NCBI RefSeq assembly: GCF_000189635.1 | Contig: NW_002476009.1 | Coordinates: 26,319 to 90,318, forward strand | Direction of reading: 5' to 3' | Length of the DNA: 64,000 nucleotides | Source of the DNA: Tetrahymena thermophila SB210 | Taxonomy: Eukaryota > Ciliophora > Oligohymenophorea > Hymenostomatida > Tetrahymenidae | Part shown: piece by piece, positions 12,476 through 24,809 of the stretch | How positions within the stretch are numbered: position 1 is the first letter of the stretch | Layout of the letters: every line of letters starts with the position of its first letter | Position numbers and translations under genes: made by a program | The notes under the pieces: generated by a model | Seen by the model: the letters and a program-made list of their open reading frames with translations, nothing else | Database searches by the model: none | What the model was told of the DNA's origin: nothing

Positions 12476-13263
12476 GATAAATAGTAAAAAAATATAGATA
12501 TTATTTCTTTTACAGCGAGATTCATTCTAACACTTTTATTAGATTTTTGTTATAAAAGATTAAATTGAAATTTGTTTCTAATAGAAAAGTCATGAAAGAA
12601 TTTATCAAATATTATATCAATTAATAATTCTATTACTTGAATAATTTATATTTACTTTTTAAATTGCAATTTAAGTACGTACACAGAAGAAGAAGAATTA
12701 AAAGTTCTATTTCCTTGAATGCTTGTTCAATAGTTAGCATAAAAATAATTTTATTGAAATAAATACAGTGAATTAAATGAATTTTGTGTTTAAAAAGTTA
12801 AAAAGAGCTAATTCGTTTGAAACCTAAAATTAATCTTTTATAACTTATTAAGAAGACTTACTTTTAAATAATATGCAAAAAAAAAATATCAAATATGTAT
12901 TTAATTTTGTTTTTTTACATATTCAATATAGATGCATTAATCTAATTTTCTACCTATTTCTCAATCAAAAACTTTCTTACAAAACATAATAATTAATAAA
13001 AAATATTGAAAAAATTAGATATTTATTATTAATCATAAATTTATTAACTTCAAAAAAAATCTAATAAATAAACTAAAAACAAAAATAAATTATTTAATTA
13101 GTTTTATATTTATTTTCTAATGCAAAAATCTAATTTTAAAAATTGAAAAAAACAAATAAATTAATTATTATTTTTTTATATTTTAAATTTGTTAAAAATT
13201 ACAAAATATATTATTTGTTTATAATTAATACATTTTAAAAAAATATTTTAATTTAAATTTTTT

Positions 13264-14737
13264 TCACTTTCTTAAAGCTCTAATGGTTAAGAAAATGAGA
13301 CCAGCAATAGCAACTAAAGCTAAACCTAAAGCAATGGTGCTTTCAATAGAGTGCTTTTAAGCTTTGTTGGGAGCGTTAGCAGGGTTTGCAACTGATTGAG
13401 AAAGACCTATTCATTTTTAATATAAAAAATTTAATAAATTAGATTTTTTTTACATAAAAAAATTTTTAATAATAATATTACCCATGGAGAGAGTAGTGTA
13501 ATCAAAAACAGAGACGAATCTTCTCATGAAAACATCTCCCAAGAGGAATTGGACATCATTAGTGACACTTCCACCTTAGACTCCAATGATGCAAATGTTA
13601 CCATTTTTAACAAGGTAGAAAGAAGAAGGAAGAGAGTAGTTTCTATCAACACCATTGACATCAGTTAAAGTAAAAGTTAAATCAGGTAAAGTAGTACCAC
13701 ACTTAACAGAGTAGAAAACAGTAAGTCCAGACATAATAGTCTTAAGACTAGCAACTGATTTGAGGTATTAGATCCATTACTTGTAAATATCATTTCTCAT
13801 AACAAGTAAAGAAGTACCTGAATCAACAATAGCGACATTTTAAGATGTAAGAGAAACTGATTAGCCTCCGAAAGAAACTGACTTAATAGCAACAGACCAT
13901 CTTTGGCTGTCATTTTATTGGCCATTAAGAATAATAGGATGGTAATAAATTTCAGAAGGATTTGCAAGCTTACTGTTATCGACACCACCGATAATAAGTT
14001 CAGATTCCTTTTCACCAAAACCAAGATAGAAACTGAATTAACTCTTAGAGATAGTTCCCTACTTGAAAAGTTAGTTGACAAAAGCAACATTATTAGAGTT
14101 GTGTTCATCATAAACACCGAGACCCATCAAACCGTCAGACTTTAAATGAAAAAAAAAGTTTTAATTTTTAAAATCATAAAAAAGTTGATTACTTATAAGC
14201 CTTTGTTTTTTACAGATTTTTCAACCAAAAGAAGAGCTTAAGTAGAAGGAGCTAATCCAGCAATAGCAACAGGAACTTTAGCAATGTGACCAAAAACACC
14301 AGAACCATCAACATATGAGACAGAACCAGGTGTGGTAGTCATGTTGCAACCATCAGCAACGTTGCAGTCGTAAGAGTTCTTGAATCCATCTTACTAATTT
14401 TAATTAATGAATGAAAAATTATTTAAAGCATATTTGTATTAGTATAAAAATTATTTACGTGACAAGTACTACAGCTTTTGCTGGTTAACCATAAAAGATT
14501 AGATCCAGTATCGAAGTCTACATTAAAGGTTTATTTGGAATTACCAACTTCAATGTTACCAGAGTACATAAATTAGCTGTGGTTAATTAATTGGTCTATG
14601 GCAGCTTACTCATTGTCATCTAAGAAGCTGTTATTTTCAACTTCAGGAACTCTCTTCTCAATGGGTATGGTGATAATTTGAGAGGTAGCAATATTTAATG
14701 CTATCAATAATAATATCAAAGATCCAGTTTTATTCAT
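13264..14737 (-). CDS. Membrane-anchored pepsin-family aspartyl protease, array copy 3
   Basis: Exons: 14737-14459, 14393-14193, 14139-13482, 13406-13264; 426 aa. Signal peptide MNKTGSLILLLIALNIATSQ. The first catalytic motif is the classic DTGSNLLWL (Asp76); the second is IVDSGTSL (Asp266). Cysteine pairs are CSTC, DC/GC and a later CGTTLPDL..CIIGV pair. The flap has VDGSGV in place of GDGSG, so the residue before Asp differs from copies 2 and 4. The domain ends LLGDVFMRRFVSVFDY. The terminal exon encodes LSQSVANPANAPN, then a helix (TIALGLALVAIAGLIFLTI) and RALRK. It is close to copy 4. Codon use is less AT-biased than the flanks, suggesting a well-expressed gene. Predicted type I membrane protease; substrate unknown. 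Confidence 0.96.
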
Positions 14738-16076
14738 ATTTATTGAATTACTTAAAAGTTTTTATTAAATGATTTATACTTCTAAACATTCATTTGATTA
14801 TCGATTTAAATATGAAATAAAAAATAAATCCTTTATAACATTTTTTATATAAAAAATATTCTTTTACATTTATTTTTGTTCATTTAAAAAAACAGATAAA
14901 AGAATAATTTAAAGATATTAATAAAAAGTTAAAATTGTAAGGTCATTTTTGATATCAAAAGCTACTTCTACTAATTAAGGTTTAATTAAATGATGATGGT
15001 AAGAAAATCAAATTTTTTACAAGATAATTTAAAAATTATTCTTTGTTGCTTGAAACAAAAAATTGAATAAAAGTAACCAGTAATTGAGAAAATTAAGTCT
15101 TAAACATAAAATATTTTAGTAAATTTGATTTTTATTTAAAGTTCAAAATAAGAATTTTGGACAAGTCTTTTTTTTCATCTAATTTTATCTTTGTGCTCTA
15201 AGATTTTATATTTCTTTTATAACAATTAATAAAAGATTAAATTACTCATAAAAAGGTTTAATATGCAATTATTCTTATTTTTATATATTTCTTGATATAA
15301 GATTCAAGTTTTCTACTTAATTATTAGGGACTTGTTACAGTTCCTATTTCATAACTATCTTTGAAAATGATAAGATACTTAAGACGCTATATGAAAGTTA
15401 AATTAATTTTATTTTCTTTAATATCGGCCAAAACTATTTATTTAAGTCAAAAAAGTTGTAAGAAATTTATTGGTGTTTTTTAAACATAACTGATAATAAG
15501 AGTTATATAAATATTTTAAATTATATCAAAAAAGATTACAAAACATTAATTACATGGATAAATTTATGCAAATTTAATTGAAAAGTTTTAGATTTGTTTA
15601 AATATATTTAATTTTATAAAAAAGCCCACCTCTATTTTTGAGAAATAAATAATTCCATAAAATTTAATTTTAGACAGAGAAAATAGATTAAACTTTATAA
15701 CCACTTTATTATCTAAAGTGATTAGTTATTAGGACATTGTAGATTTTTGAATAATAAGAATCTACTTAATTCAGAGTTTAATTTATTAAAGTAATTTTAA
15801 TATGCCATTTTAGTTAAGAAAAAGGCGCAACTGGTCTTAAATTATAAAGAAACACTAATTTAATCAAAATAAACACATATTAAATTCTAAGTAGAATAAA
15901 AAGCAGTTTGTTAGCATAGTGATTTAAAAATTTTGACAAAAATTAAAAAATAAATTTAGAGTAATTTAAATGATTTAAAGATTAATTGGATAGCAAAATA
16001 TTTGACATTTAAAATATAAATTTTAACATTTTAATTTATAAATATTGTTAACTTTATTAAAATAAATTTTTTCTTT
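14738..16076. other. Intergenic spacer between protease copies 3 and 4
   Basis: About 1.3 kb of AT-rich DNA. I found no gene, no RNA and no remnant of a further protease copy. Confidence 0.6.
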
Positions 16077-17577
16077 TCACTTTCTTCTGAGAGCAAGGAT
16101 GATAAGAGCAGAGACAGCAATTAAAACTAATCCTAAAGCAATGAAAGTTTTGAGGGTGTTTACTGAGCTGCTACCGTTAGTAGAGGCAGGGTTGGCAACT
16201 GATTGAGCAAGACCTATTTTTAAAATAATCAATTTTAATTGTTGAAAAAAAATTTTTTATAAAAGATAAATTTTAGGAAATTAATAAATAAATAATTACC
16301 CATAGAAACAGTAGTGTAATCAAAAACGGAAACGAATCTTCTCATGAAAACATCACCCAAAATGAATTAGACATCACTGGTAAGAGCAATACCTTAGACT
16401 CCAATAATGCAAGAGCTGTTATCTTAGATGACATAGAAAGAAGAAGGGAGAGAGTAGCTTCTGTCAACACCGTTAACATCAGTAAGAGTGAAGGTTAAAT
16501 CGGGTAAAGTGGCACCACATTTAACACCGTAGAATATACTACCACCTGAGGTGATTGTCTTAAGAGTGGCAACAGTCTTAAGGTAGTTAATCCATTACTT
16601 GAAGACATCGTTTCTCATGACAAGCAAAGAAGTACCAGAGTCAACGATAGCAACGTTCTTAGAAGTAAGAGGAACAGATTAGTCACCAAAAGAGACAGAC
16701 TTGATAGCAACAGACCATCTTTGACTATCATTGTGTTGACCGTTAATAATAATAGGATGGAAGTAAAGTTAAGAGGGGTTAGCAAGTTTGGTATTATCAA
16801 CTCCACCAATAATAAGTTCAGATTCGTTTTGACCGAAACCAAGATAGAAACTGAATTAGCTCTTAGAGATGATACCTTATTTGAAAAGTTAGTTGACAAA
16901 AGGAACAGCGTTGGTGTTGTGTTCATCATAGACACCGAGACCCATCAAACCATCAGACTAATAATTTTTAAAGAAAATTTTAGTAAATTTTACTTAATTT
17001 AGATAAAGAAAAGCAATATTTAATTTAAAATTAATACTTCTAATCCTCCGTTTCTGACTGACTTTTCAACAACGAGGAGGGCTTCAGTAACAGGAGCTAA
17101 TCCGGCAATGCTAATAGGAACCTTAGCAATGTGACCAGAAACACCAGAACCATCACCGTAAGTAATAGAAGCAGGAGTAGAGGTCATGTTGCAACCATCG
17201 GAAACTTGGCAATCGTAAGAATGCTTGTATCCGTCTTTCTATTTTAATTAATTAATTAAATGTTATTAAAGATTAATCAAATTAAAAAAATATTTATTTA
17301 CAACACAAGTAGGACAGTTCTTTCCTGTTAACCATAAAAGGTTAGATCCAGTATCAAAATCAACAGTGTAGGTTTACTTGGAATTACCAACTTCGATGTT
17401 ACCTGAGTACATGTATTAATTGTGGTTAACTAATCTGTCAACAGCAGCTTAGTCATTATCATCTAAGAATCCGTTGTTTGATTCAGGAACTCTCTTTTCA
17501 ATAGGAATAGTGACGAGTTGAGCAGCAGCAATATTGAAAGCTACCAATAATAATATTAAAGATCCAGTTTTATTCAT
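16077..17577 (-). CDS. Membrane-anchored pepsin-family aspartyl protease, array copy 4
   Basis: Exons: 17577-17302, 17238-17038, 16957-16300, 16213-16077; 423 aa. Signal peptide MNKTGSLILLLVAFNIAAAQ. Active sites are DTGSNLLWL (Asp75) and IVDSGTSL (Asp265). The flap TYGDGSGVSG and the cysteine set CPTC / DC / GC are intact. The domain ends ILGDVFMRRFVSVFDY, and the last exon adds GLAQSVANPAST, a Ser-rich linker and a membrane helix ending LALRRK. All catalytic features are present, so it should be active. It is the outermost, first-transcribed-side copy of the array, followed upstream by the 6.9-kb gene-poor stretch. Codon use is the least AT-rich of the four, consistent with strong expression. 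The substrate is not deducible. Confidence 0.96.
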
Positions 17578-20500
17578 TTTTATTAATTTACTTAAAAGTT
17601 TCTTTTATTATTAATTTATGAATTTAATTATTAATTGGAGTTGACTTTTAACTTGAGTGTAAAATTCTTTTTTAGCTTTTTGTATTCATAGATATTTCTT
17701 TTATAATTATTCGTTTAAAAGTAAAGCTATACTAATTATTCATAAAAGAATATTTTCATGCAAGTTTTATTAAAGGGACACTTTTTTTTCTTTCTACTAA
17801 TGAATAATTGGTTAATTATTTGGTTGCTAAGTTACTTTTAGCACTTAAAGATAGCTTTTTACTACCATGAAAAATAAATACTATTAAAAATATTTTATTT
17901 TACATTTAAATCATTTAGAAAAAATTAAAATAATTAACTTGAAAATTTAAGTTGTATAAAAAATTAAAGATTGAAATTCTTTAATATAAATAGAATCAAT
18001 CTAATTTCACAAAGGATTGGTTTCACACTTTATTTACAAACCAAATAAACATTTAATCAAAAATTTTTTTTGTAAAACAATGATTAATGAGATAATATTA
18101 ATAAAAAATATGTAAATATGAATAAATTTTAGTCAATTTATTTAAATCTTTACAACAAATATGATAAATATCAATAGGTTTTTGAATATCCATAGATATA
18201 TAAATTGTAAAAGTTTAATAAATATAGTATTACAAAGAGCTTATCTTTTATACATTTTTAATCCCTAACCACCTAATCAGAATTCTTTTATAAATTTAAT
18301 AAAAGATTAAAAATAATAAAGCTAAAAGTTTTGTATTACTTTATTATTAAAAGTGTATTTTTAATTAATTAAATAATATAATCTGGTTTAGTTATATTTA
18401 ATTTAGTAACTATTCTATTATTATTCTTTTTGTTACATCCACTTTTTAAACCAGTTTGAGATAAGTAATTATAAAGTAGGCATGAATATAATTACACTTC
18501 ATATAAGATTTAGTGTTTATTGAATGAACGTTATGACAGTTTTAAAATCAAAAAATGAAAAGAATAATTCACAAAAAAATATTTTTTTAATATTAATTTT
18601 TAAATATTTTTTGAAATTCAAATTAACTTAATTATTGATTGAATTATGTGGATTTATTTAGTAAATTTTAAAATAAACATGCTCATTATCATAAACTTTT
18701 CAAGCAAATTTTTTCATACTGAGTTTGTTGTATCTAAAACATAACGAATTGGTTAATAATGCAAATAAAATTTCAAATTTGTAAAAGAATATTTTATTTG
18801 GTTATTTTTACAATATTTAAAATGTGTATAGCTACCTTCAAATATTTACCTTTAACATATTCAGGAAATAAAATTTCTTTTACAATACCAAAAAAATGAT
18901 CTTTAATAAAATAAAGTCTTCAATTTTTGATAGAATTATAATTTTCTTAACAAAATAAAGTGTGCTACTCTCTTAATAATCAAAGTAAGCTTATTTATTA
19001 ACTAATTTTGTATTATTTCCTTCAAAGGCAATATATTATCTTTCAAAGTTTAATGAAAATTTTATAATTAAGCTCACAATTTGCTTCTTGAAAATAATTA
19101 CTTCAAAAAATTTGAAGAATAATTGATAATTCAAAAAAAATTTTATATGGTAAAATGAGACAATTACATGCAAAAAAAATTCTCTTTTTGTAATAAAATA
19201 TTCAAAAATTTTCAATAAATAATTGTGAATAAATTAAGTTTTTTTCTCTAATAGTGAAAATATTTTATTTAATTTTTTACAAAAAATTTGATTTACATTA
19301 ATTTTTTAATATCTTTACTCTCCTTTCTTGAATGTAACAAATATTCTTAAATTAGAAAAAAATTATCAATAGCTATCAATATTTAATTTTTAATGAAATT
19401 TTTATTTTTTAGCACTAAGCAAATATAAAACTTTAAAATAAATTTAAAAAATAATATAAATAGATTTATATTTTAGTATTCTATTGCAAAGAAAATAATT
19501 TAACAAAGCTTAATATTTGATTTAATAAAAAATTTTTTAATAGGTTTAATAAATATTAGATTTTGAAATATATTTGAAGATTTTATATAAGAAGTAAAAA
19601 CTTGATGAAGAATATTTTTTATTTATTTTTAATTGGCTTAAGGATAAATTAATGAAGAATAAAAAGTTAATATTTATCAAGCAAATATAACATAAAAATA
19701 ATTATTTGTATTTTTTTATTAAAATAACTGAATTATTACATTAAATTATAATGGCATTTATCAAATTTAAAATGGATGGTGCCAATAATTTTTAATTTCT
19801 ACATTTTTGTAGATAGTTTAAATTTATAAATAAAGTATTCTACATTAAAAAAATATTCAGCTTACCATTTTTAATTAACTTCTATCTCCTTATGTAATAA
19901 AATAATTTTGAATTAAATATAACTTTAAATATTAAACTCAATATAAATAAAGCAAAATATTTGCTAACAAATGATTGTCATGAATTTTCTAAAAACGAAA
20001 TATCTTGTTTTGATAATTTTAATTTAATTAATTGTAAAATTCAAAATAAAAAAAAAAAAAAGGATAATAAATAAAAACATGATATGGGGTTTAAAACAAA
20101 TTTTTAATTAATTAAAATTCTAAAATACTTCTATTAAAAAAAATTAAATGCAGAATTAGTAGAAGTATGAAAACAATTTTTAAGTAAGAAATATATTAAT
20201 ATTTTTTAAATGAACGATCTAAACAAACTTAAAATTAAATTAAAAAAATAATTATTTAATTTTTATCTTGATCTAATGGATTATACTATTCATTTTTTTA
20301 TTATTATAAAATATTTAGAATATAATAAAAGTTATTTTAATAATTGATTTTTTATTATTAATTAAATAGTTGTCTTTATTTCACTTATCCTCATCAATCA
20401 TTCTATATTAAACATATTTATTAAGTTGAAAGTATGAAAATATTTTTTGATGCATATTATAAAATTTATGGGTATTATTTAATGAAGAAGGTGATTTCTA

Positions 20501-23500
20501 TTTCAAATAAGAATAAACTAAAGACGAATTATTATTCTCACCTCTTTAAATTATAATAATTGTAAAAGGGAATTCTTGCCTTTCTTTAACAAATAATTTT
20601 AAGAAGTTTATTGGTTTATGGCTAGATTCATCTATAAAAAAGAGTTTTTATATAAATTTTTACTAATAACTAAAAGGTAGTTTTTTATATATAAATTATA
20701 GATAGTTTATTTAGATTTAAAAGTAAAAAATAAGTTACAATTTATTAGAAGAAGATATGAAAGTTAACTTTCTTAGTTGAATTGCTTAACTTCAGTTAAT
20801 TCATATAAATCATGTTAATATGTTAAAGAATAATTCCTCATATAAAAATAAATATTTTTAAAATAAATATAGCCATATAAAATTAAGTTAATTCATACTC
20901 TAATACTATGTAATAATTGAAAATATATAAAATCTGAAAATAAATAATAATTATGGTATTTTTTGATGAAATTATTATATTTATAATAACAAATAATTTT
21001 TAACTTTATCTAATTATATTACTAAAACTGAGAATAATATTTTTTTTTTACTAAATTGAAAGTCATAATACAAATAATTCTAAAAATGAGATTAGCATTT
21101 TCTTATCAGAATGAATTAAAATAGTTTTAAAAGAATAATCACTTTTCTAAAGACCACAGTGGCATAAGTGGGATCAGTAATTCTTGGGTATATTTAGGAA
21201 TGATGTTTGCTTCTTTTTGCTAGCAATTATTAAGTAGATTCAAAATAATTTAAATGATAAATATTTATTTTATGTAATTGATTTTTTTATTTTAGTGATT
21301 TTAAGCTATTAATAAAATATATTTGAAGTAATACAGTTATCAAATTATACCATTAAAATTACTTATAAATTAATTTGCTTAATTTCAATTAAAATAATAA
21401 TTAGAATATTTATTTTTAATCTCTCAATATAAAACAGCTCTAATAGAAATTAATTTGCCTCTTAAACGATTAATTGATATTTTAATCTTCTTTGACTGTG
21501 AAAAATATTTGGAATAGAATAATCTTTAATTTATGCTATTAAATACTCAATAAAATCCTAATTATTTTAAATTACTAAAGGTGTTATCATATAATTCATC
21601 ATTTTTTGAAATCATGTAATTAAAATAATTATTATTAAAATTCCTTATTAAAAACTATTAAATGTTGAGAAATTACTTATAAAAATGCAAAATATTATCA
21701 GATAAATCTATAATTTATACTTTGATAAGCTTTATAAGTCTATGATAATATAAAATTTTAGCAGATGTTTTGTAAAATTATGTGTTCTTTATTCAAATAT
21801 TTGTATATACCGTAATTATTCTTTTGATAAGTCCTTTCAAAAAATTAAGCCTTTTCTTAATGAAACTCCTAATTCGAAAAAATTTTCAAAATTTTCAAAA
21901 TTTATTTTTTTCAAAAAAAATGACATGTTATAAGAATATATGGTGTCTATTATTTCTAATTTTACATTTTGCGAATTTAAAGCTTTCTAAAAACTCAAAA
22001 ATAAAGCTGTTTTAAGCTTATTTAGCTTTATTTATTATGTTATTAAGATATATTACATTTCGCCTTTTGTAAATTAAATAGGCATTTCACTCTATTAATA
22101 ATTATAATTCTTCAAATCAATCAATGAGTTGAGCTATCTGAGATATAATTACTTAAAATTTATTGTTTGATTGCTTTAAAGTTAATAATGTTTTAAAGAA
22201 AATATGCACTCCCTATTTTAGTGATTTCTAATTTAAATAAAGACTTTATTTAAACAATAGATTTTTTGAGGTAATCCTTTTTATAGTATATTTTTGCAAC
22301 ACTATTAATTGAATAAAAATAATCAGATTTATAGTTAACATTTATACACAATACAATCTACTCAAAGTTTTCTAAAATTGCTAACCTCTCCTAAATAAAA
22401 CACAATTTATAAATTTTAATAATAAAAATTATCTTTACAAACTATTGAAGTTTAATTTGAGGTTTTAAAGTCCATCTCTCCTATTTTAAATTTGTTTGTA
22501 TTTAGGAATTAACTACAATCAAATCTGATTATTTAACGCATTTTATGATATAAATAAGGTCTAAACAGTGCTTATTAGGCTAATTTCAAAAAGTTATCCT
22601 GTTTTTTATATTTTTTTCATACTAATTTAAATTTTCTAGTTAAAATATTTCTACAATAAATTTTTTTATAAAATAAAATAAGAATAAAAATATGATTTAC
22701 AGAATAGTTTAATTTTATTTGGATTAATTAGTTATTTTGAGTGCTACAATATTACATTATTAATTTAAAGATTTTTAATTTTTCTAAATTATTTAGATTT
22801 CATTAAAATAAAATTATGTGAACAAAAATTATTCTATTTTAAACTTAAATTTCTAAATATCATCATTTATTAATACCTATTATTGATAATATTTTTATCA
22901 TTTTAGATTCACTTAATATTTGAAAAAAAATAAAATTTAATTGAATAAATGAGTTAATTAGGTATTTTTATCTCATAAAAAGTATCAAAGAAATTTTGAT
23001 TAGGAGTTAATACAAATTAATTAATATTAAATATACTTTTTTTATTTTTGAAATGAAGTGATTATTTTATTAAACTAATATATCTGAATATTTTAGAATA
23101 AATCTATTTTTATTTATCTTACTTATTATTCCTTTAATACTTTAAATTTAATTTGGTATTTTTTTATCTCAAATATCTTCAGAAATTTAACTTAGGATAT
23201 AATAATCTTTTGTTAGTGAGTAATTATTTTATTAATCTAAATTTTCTGTTTAGTATAAATCTAATAATAATTTAATTAAATGCTTTAAAATCTTTATAAA
23301 ATATCTATTTTATAAAAAGCAAATGTAGTAAAATTATTCACAATTTTATCTAAAAAATGGTTTTTATGTTTATCATTTATTCTAATAAAATATTAAAAAA
23401 TTGAGTAAAATGAAATTTATAAAATTTTATGTTTAGTTTTTAGTGATTAAAATGATAAATAATAATTTTCTGAAATCAGAAATGAATATCAGGTTAAAAG

Positions 23501-24494
23501 TATATATTAATAGTGCTTTTTAAATCAAATAATAAACAATTTAGCTTAAAATTATTTATGTATTAGTTTAGTAAGAAAATGCATAAGAATATAAATTCTT
23601 CAAATTTTATAATTCCTTAAATCAATCATGATGAATGTCTAATCTTATCTGAATAAAAAAAATTGAATTTAAGTTGACTAAGTGAATAATAGTATAACAT
23701 TTTAGTTTTAATTAGCTTCTTATTTTATAATATTATTAAAATATCAATTTAGAATAAATGCTTAATATGATAGAATTAGTATAAAAAATAAATAATATTT
23801 ATTTAAATTTTTTATTATAGTTTACATGTAAAATTAATAAATTAGAAATAAATTTTGAAGTGTGATTAGGAATGATATTTTATAGCTTAAATAAGTTAAT
23901 TATTTTAGTATTTTAATAACATCAAAAGATAGGTAGATATATTAATAGATAATTATATTACTATAAATTAATTAAGTTATAAGGTATAATTATTATTAAA
24001 TGCACTATTAATAATGAAGAAAAGTTATAAATAAATTGAAAATTAATTAAAAAGAAATAATTTTATTCTAAATATATTAAGGAACATTTGATTTAAAATC
24101 AAAGAAGATTGATAGAAAGTACTGGGATGATAAGAGGAAATGTATGAAGGTAAAAGTAGAGAAAATAAATTTAACAAAAATAAAAAATGGTGATGGAGAA
24201 AGGATTAATTGATTTATTGATTGTATTGAATTAAATAGGCTAGAAAAGGAAGAAAAAGCATGATTTGATAGCTTGCTAAAGATCTTTTATGATAAGGAAT
24301 GAATACTGAAAAATGAATGAAATCAAAAGTAAATGTAAGAAAAAGGGGTATAAATACAAATAAAAATAAAAGCAGAAAGATAAAATAAAAAAGATCAAAA
24401 AAGAGGTCAAGTATTTGTTACTAACAAAATTAATATAAACAAAAAAGTCAAAAGATTTTTATTAAGAAAAAAGAAATATAAGAAATAAATAAAA
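17578..24494. other. 6.9-kb gene-poor region, possible decayed sequence
   Basis: No intact gene could be assembled. TGA is frequent in all frames, apart from a ~110-codon open stretch on the plus strand around 20445-20780 that is not significant at this base composition. Imperfect similar segments recur: 22100-22145 with 23600-23650, and 22958-23010 with 23152-23205. One minus-strand piece near 21550-21620 reads NDELYDNTFSNLKQLGF, which looks leucine-rich-repeat-like but is soon broken. The last ~400 bases before eL36 are purine-rich and probably hold its promoter and 5' UTR. Confidence 0.5.
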
Positions 24495-24809
24495 ATGGCT
24501 AAAGGTCAAGCTGTTGGTATTAATAAGGGTTTCATTACTACTTAATTAGAAAAGAAGCTTTAAAAGCACTCTGCTGTCTAAAGAAAGGGTAAACTTGGTA
24601 AGAGAGTTGCTTTAGTTAGACAAGTCATTAGAGAAGTCACTGGTTTCGCTCCTTATGAAAAGAGAATTATCGAACTCATTAAGGCTGGTTCTGCCAAGGA
24701 CTCCAAGAAGGCCACTAAGATTGCCAGAAAGAGACTTGGTACCCACAGAAGAGCTAAGGTGAAAAAAGCTTTACTCGAAGAAGCTGTCAGAGCCCAAAGA
24801 AAGAAATGA
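24495..24809 (+). CDS. RPL36: 60S ribosomal protein eL36
   Basis: Single exon, 104 aa. It starts [16 protein letters not shown] and ends in RAQRKK, with the family hallmark [17 protein letters not shown] and the basic [11 protein letters not shown] segment. It is a structural protein of the large ribosomal subunit, acting in the cytoplasm after nucleolar assembly. The length matches the family (about 100-105 aa). Codon choice is strikingly different from neighbours: many C/G-ending codons (AAG, GTC, GCC, ATC) and few TAA/TAG, as in highly expressed ciliate genes. No intron is needed. The A-rich leader just before the ATG suits an efficient ciliate start. Confidence 0.99.

Larger units (their letters stand above)
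11893..13263. other. Intergenic spacer between protease copies 2 and 3
   Basis: About 1.4 kb, AT-rich. It contains a small hairpin upstream of copy 2 (around 11960-11976; arms AAGCCCT and AGGGCTT, three-base loop) and a ~52-bp imperfect tandem duplication at 12371-12475. No gene seen. Confidence 0.6.

Noticed and set aside
13903-14145. Plus-strand standard-code ORF of 80 codons (and its partner at 16721-17002)
   Set aside because: Antisense shadow of the conserved third exon of protease copies 3 and 4; it occurs in both only because the sense strand is conserved.
21782-22015. Plus-strand 77-codon ORF in the gene-poor region
   Set aside because: Phe/Leu/Ile/Lys composition expected from random AT-rich DNA; no motif and no support from flanking sequence.
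17578-24494. Transposon or IES remnant
   Set aside because: No transposase-like coding, terminal inverted repeats or target duplication recognised; IESs should be absent from macronuclear DNA.
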